Shown one piece after another: positions 34,254 through 44,188 of a stretch of DNA of 64,000 nucleotides. The DNA comes from Asterias rubens (taxonomy: Eukaryota > Echinodermata > Asteroidea > Forcipulatida > Asteriidae), in assembly GCF_902459465.1 (NCBI RefSeq), contig NC_047082.1, forward strand, positions 5,766,001-5,830,000. The letters run 5' to 3'. A model generated the notes under the pieces. That model was given only the letters and a program-made list of their open reading frames with translations. It had not been told where the DNA came from and ran no database searches. Every line of letters starts with the position of its first letter. Within the stretch, counting starts at the first letter, position 1. A program made the position numbers and the translations under genes.

Positions 34254-34689
34254 ACAACTTACATATAAATTAACAAATCTGTGAAAATTTAGGCTCAATC
34301 GGTCATCGGAATCGAGAGAAAATAATGGGAAAACCTACCCTTGTTTTCGCTGTACGTGTCATGACATGTGTTTAAAATAAATCCGTAATTCTAAATATCG
34401 AGAATTTATATTGTTTTCATGTTTTCTCAAAAACGGTTCATGGAATAATATTTCAAGAGAAGTCTTTCACCATTACCTTCTGTAAACCCTGTAAGTTATT
34501 TGTAAGTGAACTTTCATTTTTGTTTTTGTTACGAAAGTGTCCAATGTCCAACTCATATACAAAGATCCTTATCACCAGCAGATACGGTTCCTCGTCCACC
34601 CACCCAGCGCTTCTTAATTTGATTTATTACCCAAATATTATAGACTGCACAGTTGCACAAGAAACCTGTAACAAGAAAATGTACCCTTA

Positions 34690-35057
34690 CAACCCATTTG
34701 CTTCATAGCTCTGGACAATGTCATCTTTTTCCTCATCCTCATCTTTAATTAGTTTAGGTTGCATGTTACAGAGACCTGCGCATACAGTTAGAATATCATC
34801 TACATTCTTTACATTTTTTCAGGAATTACATTACATAGAATGTTAAAACACTTTAATCTTCTTATTGCCCTTTCGACATGTATCCTGATATTAGCTATAC
34901 GTGTTGTTCTGGTAACTGCTTGTTGATGAACAGGTAGCTTGAAGTTCATGGGCTTCAACAAAAATGCAACCAGGGCACTTACTAAAGATAAAAACACTGC
35001 CTTACTTAGACCAGTATACAATTTACTGTCTTTGTCATTCATATCATGGATTGACAA
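34690..35057 (-). pseudogene. DDE_Tnp_4-type transposase remnant
   Basis: The minus-strand frame contains LYTGLSKAVFLSLVSAL, like the N-terminal part of ISL2EU/Harbinger-type transposases, joined almost directly to RIANIRIHVERAIRRLK, a motif from the C-terminal third. The catalytic middle is therefore deleted. After VIPEKM a one-base frame change leads to DDILTVCAGLCNMQPKLI at about 34700-34790, the usual end of the family. It is a deletion derivative, not a working enzyme. Confidence 0.8.
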
Positions 35058-35340
35058 CCTAAGTACATGTAAATCAGTTTATGCAGCTGATGACGTCAAC
35101 AATCCATGATATTATGTTTGTGTTGATACAGAAGATGTTTGACAAGTGGCCTTGCACCAACACGCATTGTAATTATGCACGCGCACTGTGCATAACTGAG
35201 AAGCGACTTAGTAAAGTTGAATACTGACGGTCAATGTGAGACTCGGCGTGTACAAACTATTTGTAATGAAAATTTGCGAAAAATTGTATACCAGCCCAAA
35301 ATTTTGATAGGCCTACATATAGGCATAAGTGAAATGTTGT

Positions 35341-35485
35341 TTAACCCTCTGACACTTTATTTTGCTAACTTGCTCCAAAATCCAGACAGCCAACAAATTG
35401 CTCCCAAAATGACTGCCAAAATTTGTCAAATTTTAACAAAAAAGTCCTGACTTAAGAAAATATGCTCTTCCTCCTGTATTGTATT
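35341..35485 (+). repeat. Dispersed repeat shared with 16440-16610
   Basis: This is the second copy, same orientation, with several substitutions and small gaps. It ends shortly before the element at 35546. Confidence 0.7.
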
Positions 35486-36339
35486 GGACCGATGATTTAT
35501 GCTGCTTCCCAGTCAGTGGACAGAACCACCCCAACTCATTAGAGATAGTCTAGGTTCCTAGACCATTGGTGTTGCGTGGTCACACACAACCAACGTTCCG
35601 ATTATGCACGGCAAAAACTGTACACGCTTGTAATGAACGAACGCTAGCGGGCGCTCTGTTTCTCTGATTTTCTGTGCTCACCAAGGTCTAGGACATTTGC
35701 AACGACGGGTCTTAACTTTTTTATTGTGTTTCGGCAAATCTCCCCCGACTTTCCGGTGGAGCCAATCAGAGGCTGCGTTGCGGTTGGCTCATGAATAATT
35801 CATCAGTGTTGTGCATGCAGTGTAAAATGCATGCAGTAATGCGTTGCATGACTTTTGCTATACTCAGCATGCGTGTGTGGGTATATGTTTTTATCGGAGT
35901 ATAATAATGTCCAGATCAGTAGGATTTGAAACTTTGCCATGGTGGAAATACGATAAAGAAAGGTTTGCGGTACCACCACAAACCTTTCTATGTATAATAT
36001 CCAGATCCAGACTACTGCATTGCCATGATGCAGCTTGAAATACGATCGTGGCGTTATGCTCCCGACGTGCCAGGGCCCACACTGATGAAGCCTGTATTGG
36101 CTAAACAATTTGCTTATAGTTAGCACAAAATAGTATTGCTTAGCAGAAACTGGTTACCAGCCAATTTTTAATTAAATTTGAAATGTTGTAGACTTATGCC
36201 TAGTGCCCACCTAAATTTTTGGATAGTAAAGAAATTTTGTACAACGTATTTTCTGCCAAACAGATATTAACTGGTGGGCCCTGTAGTGTTATTCACAGTG
36301 AAAGTTTGTTAATCTTGGGGGAAGGAAATCTTGAGGGAT

Positions 36340-37060
36340 TCAAAAGCGTCTTTGTGAGAATGTATTTTGAAACGTAACCGTAGCTGCAGATCTTGGAACG
36401 TAAGCGTAGCTTGACTCGGGATTGAAAGCGTACTTTTTGATATTGTAGCGTAACCTAAACGTATCTTGGAGTGTATAAGCGTAGCTGAGTAGCTGCGTAG
36501 CTTAAAACGTAACAGTATCTTTTGGAGCGTAAGCATATCTTGGAACGTAATTCGTAGCTGCGTATCTTGGAATGTAAGCGTAACTTGACATGGGATTGAA
36601 AGCGTACCTTTTGATATTATAGCGTAACTTGAAGGAACATAAGCAGATCTGTAAGCGCAGCTGAGTAGCTGTGTAGCTTGGAACGTTGACAACTTTTGGA
36701 ACGTAAGCATATCTTGGACTGAAGCGTAGCATCTTGGAACATAAACGTAGCTGCGTATCTTTGAACGTAAGCATAGCTTGACTCGGGCTTGATAGCGTAC
36801 CTTTTGATATTATAGTGTAACTTGAAGGAACGTAGACCTTAGCGTATCTTGGAACGTAAACGTAGCTGCGTATCTTGGAATGTAAGCGTAGCTTGACTCG
36901 GGCTTGAAAACATACCTTTTGATATTATAGTGTAACTTGAAGGAATGTAGACCTAAGCGTATCTTTGAACGTAAACGTAGCCGAGTAGCTGCGCAGCTTG
37001 GAACGTAACCATATAATATTTTTTGGAATGTAGTCGTAACAATATCTTTTGGAACAACTC
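36340..37060. repeat. Minisatellite cargo with GGAACGTAAGCGTAGCT words
   Basis: Words such as TCTTGGAACGTAAGCGTAGC and TACCTTTTGATATTATAG recur about four times, with spacings of roughly 120 to 190 bp. Minus-strand frames at 36309-36774 translate the repeat and are not genes. The array lies entirely within the 35546-38109 element. Confidence 0.85.
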
Positions 37061-37952
37061 ATGAGAAATTGCGAATTTTGATTGCTTGTCGGGTGGCGAC
37101 TACTGCTATTTAACTCCCAGTTATTTGAGGCGAATAGTCAGGTTATAAATTCCACTAGTTGCCCAGTTTAATCATTACCTCAAAAATAACTCTTCATTCA
37201 CAGAGTTAAAAAATAATACTTTGTTTGGCAAAATTATGCTTTGAGGGAATTTTGTTTTAGCATTATTTTTATTTCAACCTTTTATAAAAAATTCTCATAA
37301 TATTTTTAAGCTACTCACACAATAACACTGTTTGGTCAATATAACCATGGAGGTAGATGCGATATTCCTACGTTTTGACATCATCAAAATTACCTGAAAC
37401 TCTAACAAAAAGAAATTAGGGGGCCATGAATCAAAATGGAGCATATTGGGAGGTTGCGATCATAAGAAACAACGGAGTCGACACCCGCAAGCTGGGAGTT
37501 CATACCCCCGGGATTTAACACCTCCAACCCCCCCACGAGACACGGCATGGGCGGTACGTGATATTCCACAAGGCTTATTTCACGTTCCGATTGCTCCACG
37601 CCGTGGGGCCATACAAGCGTCCGTTACACGGACTCTCTGAATGCATGGAGCAATAAACTAGTTTATTGCTCCATGCTGAATGCTAATCTTACGTTCGATT
37701 TTTGACCATTATTTACGATTTCAAATCGTCACGTATCCATAATCTGAATAGGTAGTCTATATACTTAAAATTTCACTGTTTTCCTTTTAATAGGCCTATA
37801 ATGACCACGGAATTACTCTTTGAGCAAAGATTATTAAAAATAGCGCGCCGATCACATTGACCTTTGACTCGGTCTAGTTTGAATAGTCATCTTTAACCCG
37901 TCACGTGATATGAATAATCGAGTCATTTGCATAGTCTGGCCACGCCTTCAAT
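37061..37952. other. Unassigned DNA within the 2.56-kb element
   Basis: A GGCGACTACTGC-like patch near 37095-37165 resembles the TCGCGACTAC family. An inverted TAAACTAGTTTA word lies near 37655. Nothing else was recognised. Confidence 0.45.
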
Positions 37953-38274
37953 TTGCAAATGTCCTAGACCTTGGTGAGCACAGGAAATCAGAGAAACAGA
38001 GCGCCCGCTAGCGTTCGTTCATTACAAGCGTGTACAGTTTTTGCCGTGCATAATCGGAACGTTGGTTGTGTGTGACCACGCAACACCAATGGTCTAGGAA
38101 CCTAGACTACATTAGAGATAGTTACATGGTGTTACCGCAAACCTTTCCATGTCGTATTTCCACAATGCAAAGTTTCAAATCCTACTTCTTAAGTGAATAC
38201 TTTGCAGTAAAAGAATAAGTTAATTAATACGGAATTTAGTAGATGCTTTTACTAAACTACTTTTTATTCATACG

Positions 38275-38560
38275 ACCTATTGTGACAGTAAAACACTACA
38301 GGATCAGGATGATACCATTTGCAAGTACCTGGTCGACTTCATATTGTACTACAAGTGCACGAGCGATATCACTCACTCACTCTACTGCATCTAGACAGGG
38401 TGGGGTCCGCTGTGCTGATCTCATAGTACACGCTTCGTAGCTAGGTTCCAGAGTTATATGTCAACCTTGTTTGGTGGACCCATATGCTCAATCCAAGATG
38501 TTCTCTCGCGGCTTCTGGGTCTTGGAAGACCAGGCGCCGGTGGGATTCTGCTTCTGCAAT
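38275..38560 (+). repeat. Dispersed repeat shared with 17278-17530
   Basis: This copy has the same block order as the one beside the Gypsy element, ending with GGAAGACCAGGCGCCGG. Confidence 0.75.
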
Positions 38561-38594
38561 TTACGTCGGTGAATTGCTGTTTCTAAGCTTTTGC

Positions 38595-38997
38595 TTAAAG
38601 GGTATATGTACTTTTTCCTAACAAAAAAACACAATGTCCACAGATTTACATTAAACTTACACAGTTTGAAGATTATGATAGTAGAAAGCTTCCCTTGAAA
38701 TTTTACTTACTGAGGTGCTGTAGTTTTTGAGAAATGACTAAAAGTAATAATTTTCATCTCAGTTTTAGCATGTAAAAACGTATTAACCAGTTATGCTATG
38801 GTTTTGGTAAAATATCATAACTGGTTAAGGGGATTTTACATGCTAAAATAATTTTGGTCTCATGAGACCAAAATTATTTTGTGACTTGTTTTACTCATTT
38901 CTCAAAAACTACAAAACCTTAGTTAGTAACATTTGAAGGGAAGCTTTCCACTATCATTGTCTTCAAACCCTGTAAGTGTAATGTAAATCTGTGGACT
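38595..38997. mobile_element. Foldback element, about 400 bp
   Basis: Left arm words GTCCACAGATTTACAT, GAAAGCTTCCC and TTTTAGCATGTAAAA recur inverted on the right, ending ATGTAAATCTGTGGAC. The inner palindrome TTTTGGTCTCATGAGACCAAAA marks the centre. The left end has TTAAAGGGTATATG; the matching right terminus is missing where the next palindrome begins. Confidence 0.8.
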
Positions 38998-39296
38998 TAC
39001 TCAGTACTTTCCCGAGTCCTGTGAAAAGGCATGTTACTCGGGTGTGATTCGAACCCAGCACGACCCATGCATTTCTAGAACAGTGTCTTACCATCTACAC
39101 TACCGAGGATGCCCGGTAGTTAGAGGCAGTTCGAATCCTATGTTGTCGTTGCGGTACCCGCTGCCAAAACATAGGAGTCGAACTGCCTCTAGTTGGTAAG
39201 ACACTGCTCTAGACTTGCAAGGGTCGTGGTTTCGAATCCCACCCGAGTAACATGCCTGTGATATTTTTTTCACAGGACTCGGGAAAGCACTGAGTA
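38998..39296. mobile_element. 299-bp palindromic element with tRNA-like halves
   Basis: The ends TACTCAGTACTTTCCCGAG and CTCGGGAAAGCACTGAGTA are inverted, and the inversion runs through to the centre (GAGGCAGTTCGAATCCTATG against its complement). Each arm has a tRNA-type B-box (GGGTTCGAATC on the minus strand, GGTTTCGAATCCC on the plus strand) and an A-box-like TTGGTAAGACACTG. It looks like two tRNA-derived SINE-like halves arranged as a palindrome; no intact tRNA gene is present. Confidence 0.7.
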
Positions 39297-40059
39297 TACA
39301 GTGCTAACACACATCGGTGTATGGGTAAAAAAAAACTACTTTCATGTTGGCAACCTTACATTTTGTTTGTCATCCGTGCTTTTCCCGGTGTTTTTATAGT
39401 TTGGCACCTTGAAGTGCCTTCTATTTCCTTGCTACTCGATAGACGAAATTTGTCTTAGCACATGATGTTTTTGGATGATTTTGACCATAGCTGCACTCTC
39501 TTGTTGATCACATTTTGACAACCTTTTTAACACAACTCTATGCAGCCTTTACAAAACTGCTGCTAATCCACCTGCAGCATGCAGCATCAGAGTCCAGCTT
39601 TCTCCAGCGATCAGAGCATACTGATCGAAACGTCGAGTTGAAACCAACGGTTCTTTTCGGAACCACCCCAACTCAATAGAGATAGTCATTACATGGTGTT
39701 ACCGCAAACCTTTCTATATCGTATTTCCACCATGCAAAGTTTCAAATCCTACAAAACTGATTCTATTAAGCTCCGGATTTACGCATGCTGAACGCACATA
39801 AAAAGCGCTTTATATAAAGAACATCCAAGCAATTGCTGGGCTAGCTTGAGAAAAAGCAATTAGTCAAAGCAAAGGTTATGTATACATTTTTAATCAATTG
39901 CTTTTGCTTCAGCTTCTGCTCATGAACTTTTGCTTTTGCTCGGTGCCTGTGCTTCAATTGCTAGTTTTTATGAATTCGGCCCTAACGCAGGGAAATGTGG
40001 CCGAAAAGAGACTCTCTGGGGCAGTAATGAACTAGGATCTGGATTCAATTGGTTCACTG
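39297..40059. other. Unassigned sequence with a shared repeat tail
   Basis: About 39655-39755 (GGAACCACCCCAACTCAATA, then TACCGCAAACC) is also seen around 35520-35545 and 38110-38190, flanking the Mutator-like element. The rest shows no gene. Confidence 0.55.
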
Positions 40060-40421
40060 TATGAAAAAAGACTCATGCTAAAAGTTCACAAAATAATGCA
40101 AGACGTCTCTCATCCACTCAACAATTGTTTTAAATTCAATAGGTCAGGTATTCGTCTTTCTGTTCCTAGGACTTCACTATGCCGCACCAAACGATCATTT
40201 GTTCCTAATGCTATTCACATGTTCAACAACAATGCTAGCGGGGTTACTAAGGGTTGTTAGAACTTTTTACCATGCATGGTTTTGTAACAGCATTTGATGT
40301 ATTGTTCGCACTGTTGGAATGGATTGGTCGGGGCAGCGTTAGCTGGTCACGGGTGGCTACAAGGGGGTAGGGGGAGTGGGTTTTTTCCCCAGCCTGTTGT
40401 TGTCTTGATGTCATTTTATTT
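40060..40421 (+). pseudogene. LINE ORF2 C-terminal remnant and start of 3' UTR
   Basis: The frame at 40075-40260 reads KIMQDVSHPLNNCFKF, SGIRLSVPR and KRSFVPNAIHMFNN, the conserved end of CR1/L2/Daphne-like LINE polyproteins. After the stop comes non-coding sequence broken at 40421 by an inverted-repeat transposon and resuming at 41373. Confidence 0.75.
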
Positions 40422-41372
40422 CGTCAGCGTTTTCACGAAGTAGCACTCACTGCTATACAAGCAAAAAATAACAATCAGAGAAAACGGCTTTTGAAGCTGA
40501 ACACTTTTTAGAAACCCGCCTACCTTCAAAACTTCAAAGTATTTCCATTTAAATTTTTCAATGTAGATACTTGATGACTTGAACTTAACAATTAATCTTA
40601 TTTTAACTCATTTGCATAATTAATTATGAAACTAGACACGAGAGAAGATCCGTGCTACTTCGTGAAACCCAAAAAGTACAAAATATGTCTTTTTGCGTTT
40701 TCACGAAGTAGCACTCGCCTATGCTACAACTCAGCATTTTGTATTACTTTTTGAAACGAGGTCAGCGCGCGCGCGCTCACACAACTTGCGTGCGACCATA
40801 GATAAGAATAACTAGATCGGCCGCGCGTACATACGCGGGTTCTGGAATGGGGGCCGACATTGCCTTTCTCCCGTGTACATTTTCTGTGCGTTGCCGTCAG
40901 CACGTGACTTTTTGCCGTCAGCACGTGACATTTAGCGCGTCAAAGGCCTATCTCCCGTGTTCATTTTTGCGCGTCGCCTTTCGAACGTGAAATTTTTACC
41001 GCGTCCATGGCGAACAAAAACTTTTTCTACACAGGCAATGGCGCGTATGTACGCGCGGCCGATCTAGTTATTTTAATTCTATATCTTCGGTGCGACTTCG
41101 TGAAAACGTTCTTACCACACTTTGACTCGAGTGCGTACATGCACTACAACGGTAAACGGGGTTCGGGTGCTACTTCGTGAAACCAAAATTGCCACGTTGA
41201 GCAAAAAATGACGACACTAATGAGCTTAACTAAAAAAGTAAAGCTGTCTGAGCTTTGAAACTTCATGGAATTGTAGGTCTTCATGCATTATCAACAAAAA
41301 TGTAAAAAAAAAAAAAATGTAAAAAAAAAAATCCTTAAGCACGTAGAGTGCTACTTCGTGAAAACGCTGACG
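40422..41372. mobile_element. 951-bp TIR transposon splitting the LINE tail
   Basis: The ends CGTCAGCGTTTTCACGAAG and CTTCGTGAAAACGCTGACG are inverted for about 27 bp and flanked by ATTT on both sides (40418-40421, 41373-41376). More copies of the CACGAAGTAGCAC word lie inside at about 40655, 40697, 41093 and 41170, in both orientations. There is no coding potential. The superfamily is not certain. Confidence 0.8.
40795..41090. mobile_element. Inverted-repeat element CGCGCGGCCGATCTAGTTAT
   Basis: Left AACTAGATCGGCCGCGCGTA and right TACGCGCGGCCGATCTAGTT are inverted ends of about 40 bp, giving a roughly 290-bp element. The interior has repeated GCCGTCAGCACGTGAC words. TGCGAC lies just outside each end and may be a target duplication. 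It is nested inside the 951-bp transposon and related to 24640-24775. Confidence 0.7.
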
Positions 41373-41585
41373 ATTTGTGACCGGTTGGCGTTGTTTTGGC
41401 TGGTGCATTTTTTTAGTGTGCGGGTCTTTTGTATTTTGTTTCTTTGTATTTCTAACTTTCGAACTTTGTAACTTAAATAGTTTTTGTATTGATTGTGTAA
41501 ACTTGTAATTTGGCCGGTGGATGTCAAGTTTCTATGTTTTTTAACGTGGACAATAAAATAATTCTCTAATTCTCTTCTCAATATG
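41373..41585 (+). repeat. LINE 3' UTR and tail, continued
   Basis: The sequence resumes after the insertion and ends GGACAATAAAATAATTCTC followed by a TAATTCTC repeat, as expected for the 3' terminus of an L2/CR1-type LINE. The stop-rich content is non-coding. Confidence 0.7.
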
Positions 41586-41693
41586 ACTGATGAGCTCAAA
41601 TTTTCACAGGTTTGTTATTTTATGCAAATGTTGAGATACACCAAGTGAGGAGACTGGTCTTTCACAATTACCAATAGTGTCAGTTGTCTTTAA
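41586..41693. repeat. TTAA MITE family A, right-end fragment
   Basis: The fragment runs GAGCTCAAATTTTCACAGG to AATTACCAATAGTGTCAGTT and TTAA. The left part is missing and replaced by the LINE tail. Confidence 0.85.
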
Positions 41694-41872
41694 ACCGTGT
41701 TTGTATTCTGTTGAAGTTTGGCTGATATGACATTTCCCGATTTACTAATTTTGGCGGCCATCTTGGATCTCTAGTTTAAAACCCCGATAAACAAGGGATA
41801 CAAGAATTAGTAAATCGGGAAATGTTATATATCAGCCAAACTTCGACAGAATATAATACAAACACGGTTTAA
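41690..41872. mobile_element. 183-bp foldback bounded by TTAA
   Basis: TTAAACCGTGTTTGTATTCT is mirrored by the right end AATACAAACACGGTTTAA. Arms of about 60 bp (TTCCCGATTTACTAATT inner word) enclose a short centre. It shares its left TTAA with the MITE fragment and its right TTAA with another MITE end (TTAAAGACAATTGATACTAT). Confidence 0.8.
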
Positions 41873-41992
41873 AGACAATTGATACTATTTCACAAACTCT
41901 TCCTAACTTAAGACTAATCTTAGGACTTAGGACGAGTCCCAACCCTGCACTCATGCAGACCTCAAGATTAAACCTAAGTTAGGACGATGTTT

Positions 41993-42220
41993 TGGGAGAA
42001 AATAACGGGAAAACCCACCCTTGTTTCCGCACGTTTCGCCGTGTAATGACATGTGTTCAAAATAAATCCGAAATTCTCGACGACGAGAATTGATAATTGT
42101 TTTAATGTTTTCTCAAAAAGTAAAGCATTTCATGGAATAACACTTCAAGAGAAGTCTTTCACCATTATCTTCTATAAACCCTGTAAGTTACTTTCTGTTC
42201 CGAAAGTGTATAATTGGCTG
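41993..42220. repeat. TTAA MITE family B, partial copy
   Basis: It matches the right two-thirds of the complete copy that follows (GAGAAAATAACGGGAAAACC to TCTGTTCCGAAAGTGT). The left third is missing. Confidence 0.85.
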
Positions 42221-42223
42221 ACG

Positions 42224-42600
42224 TTAAAGCCATTGGACACTTTCGCTAAAAAACAGTATTGTCCAAGGCCCACACTTCGTGTATCACAACTTAAAGATAA
42301 AACAACAAACCTGTGAAAATTTAGGCTCAATTGGTCATCGGAGTCGGGAGAAAATAACGGGAAAACCCACCCCTTCTTTCCGCACGTTTCGCCGTGTCAT
42401 GACATGTGTTTAAAATAAATCCGTAATTCTCGATATCGAGAATTAATATTGTTTTAATGTTTTCTCAAAAAGTAAAGCATTTCATGGAACAATATTTCTT
42501 GAGAAGTCTTCACCATTACCTTCTGTAAACCCTGTAAGTTATTTTTAAATCTGTGAACTTTTAATTTTTTGTCTGTTCCGAAAGTGTCCAATGGCTTTAA
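42224..42600. mobile_element. TTAA MITE, family B, complete copy
   Basis: The 377-bp element runs TTAAAGCCATTGGACACTTT to AAAGTGTCCAATGGCTTTAA. It is non-coding, with a TCTCGATATCGAGAATTAAT palindrome inside. It serves as the uninterrupted reference for the copy split by Pao-1. Confidence 0.9.
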
Positions 42601-42633
42601 AAACAAAAAAGGGAGAAAAGAAATAGAAAGGAA

Positions 42634-42726
42634 ATGCCCTTCTGCAGTAACTGCGGGAATGAACTCGAGAGTGCAGAATTTTTTTGTTCTTAATGTGGAA
42701 AAGGAGGTGGAAGAGGAGGTGGATAA
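42634..42726 (+). pseudogene. Short zinc-ribbon-like coding fragment
   Basis: An ATG opens MPFCSNCGNELESAEFFCS, then a TAA, then CGKGGGRGGG in the same frame. Two CxxC-like pairs (CSNC and CS-stop-C) with a glycine-rich tail resemble a zinc-ribbon module. The stop falls inside the second pair. It could be a decayed exon or chance; no neighbouring exon was found. Confidence 0.35.
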
Positions 42727-43449
42727 TTTTAACAGATTTTAAGTGACGCAGTTAGTTATGTTTTAAATTTAAATTTTAGTATTTTTTTTTAAATATGTTC
42801 TTTTGTTCTTTTTAATTTTATGTTGTATGCAAGTGAGCCTTTTTTTAGTTGATAACAATGATTTGTACTACTACGTACTATAGTAGTACTATATAGTAGT
42901 ATACAAAAAAGTTAAATAAGTTTAAACAGAGTGGTCAGTAGTGTGTTGGGTCTTAATTAGACAATCTATTGTTATATTATTCATATATTCATAAATCAAT
43001 AGGATTAAAGGCTTAAATTAGCATAACAAAGGATGGCATGAGTCTTAATGAGACAGTCTATTGTTATATTATTCATAAGGCATGAATATGTGCATAAATG
43101 AATAATGATAAGGGAGGTCATATGACTATGTATGAGGTCAAATGATGGGCCAATGAGAGGGGAGGGCTTAATGAGACAGAAATATGCACGAGACTGTTGT
43201 GAGTTTGATTTGAAATGGGCCAATGAGAGGAAAGGGCTTAATGAGACAGAAATATGCAGAAAAAAAAAAGAAAAAAAAATATATAATTTTATATATATAT
43301 ATATATAAAATTATATTGTAACGCGATGACTCGGCACAATTGGAACGTGGGGAAGGGCGCCATCACTCGGTGGGCAAGTAAAACGAAGCAGGCGACGTTC
43401 AGCGCAGCATAGAAATAAATAGGAGGGTCATGGCAAAAAAATGTTGGCA
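42727..43449. repeat. Low-complexity and duplicated AT-rich stretch
   Basis: GGGCCAATGAGAGG followed by GGGCTTAATGAGACAGAAAT occurs at 43149 and 43217. GAGACAGTCTATTGTTATAT-like words also recur upstream. A palindromic ATATAATTTTATATATAT tract lies at 43283-43320. No gene is seen. Confidence 0.6.
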
Positions 43450-43645
43450 ATTTGCGTTAAAACAATAAGATTTCTTAGATTTAAAAGGGCGTTTCTTAAG
43501 GATTTAAACGGGTGTTTCTTAAGAATTTTAAATTGTGTTTATTAGGGATTTAAAAGGTTTTTTCTTAAGAATTCAAAAGGGTGTTTCTTAGGGATTTAAA
43601 AGGGTGTTTCTTGGATTTAAAAGAGTGTTTCTTGGTTGATAGGGT
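43450..43645. repeat. About 30-bp tandem repeat GGGTGTTTCTTAAGGATTTAAAA
   Basis: About seven degenerate copies of the GTGTTTCTTAGGGATTTAAA word lie in a row, ending ten bases before the Pao-2 target duplication. Confidence 0.85.
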
Positions 43646-43659
43646 TTTTCTGCACAATT

Positions 43660-44032
43660 TGTAAGATTGCATAATCTTACTTTGCTTCTTTGTTTCCTTA
43701 ACTATGGTTTATTTGTATACCGCCCTCAATTGTTGAGATTAGCTTTCTTAAGTTCAATAGTCTGGTTCTAATTGTTTATTGTTTCACATGGCATTTTTAC
43801 ACTGAATAACCTAGGTACTATACTTTGCCACATCATTTTTGTTGTAATCATACATTTGATACTACAAGAAGTTATTTACAAGTGCTCATAAAGATTCCTG
43901 TGATTATTGCCTTTTATTGGATGCAGAACAGTATTTCGAACCGCTGAACAGTGATGTAATGTCTCCTGAGAATTACAATAAAGGTGTTTGAAAATGTTTG
44001 AAATTCAAGAGTGACGCACGCAGAATCTTACA
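43660..44032 (+). repeat. Pao-2 5' LTR
   Basis: 373 bp with inner AATAAAG-like and TATA-like words; ends CTTACA. I did not recognise a clear primer-binding site in the bases that follow. Confidence 0.95.
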
Positions 44033-44188
44033 TTCGAAATACTTGCCACTGGGTGCAGCCAGACAGTAGCTTCACCCCCCTGATGATTTGCTGAGGCAAG
44101 AGAAAGAGAGTAACCAGGTGAGACCGTTTCAATTTAACTAACCCCCGGGCTAGATGAGAAGAAACCATACAAGTCTTCATCTTTCGAC

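Larger units (their letters stand above)
27231..34550. mobile_element. TTAA-bounded MITE, family B, split by Pao-1
   Basis: 27231-27290 is the left end (TTAAAGCCATTGGACACTTT to CGTGTATCACAAC) and 34254-34550 the rest, ending in CGAAAGTGTCCAATG. The uninterrupted relative at 42224-42600 shows the two parts are contiguous. The break is filled by the Pao-1 element with target duplication ACAAC. Confidence 0.88.
35546..38109. mobile_element. 2.56-kb non-autonomous Mutator-like element with long TIRs
   Basis: The two 157-bp ends (35546-35702 and 37953-38109) are inverted copies with one mismatch as read, starting TAGTCTAGGTTCCTAGACC. They are flanked by the 9-bp direct repeat CATTAGAGA (35537-35545 and 38110-38118). 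A related empty site, CAATAGAGATAGTCATTACA, lies at about 39674. Long TIRs with a 9-bp duplication are typical of Mutator-like elements. There is no transposase inside; the cargo is a minisatellite and unassigned DNA. The near-identical TIRs suggest recent insertion. Confidence 0.88.

Noticed and set aside
36309..36774. Two overlapping minus-strand frames of 133 and 90 codons
   Set aside because: They translate the GGAACGTAAGCGTAGCT minisatellite and have no known domain.
39211..39245. tRNA gene
   Set aside because: Only A- and B-box-like words are present; no cloverleaf or anticodon arm is formed.
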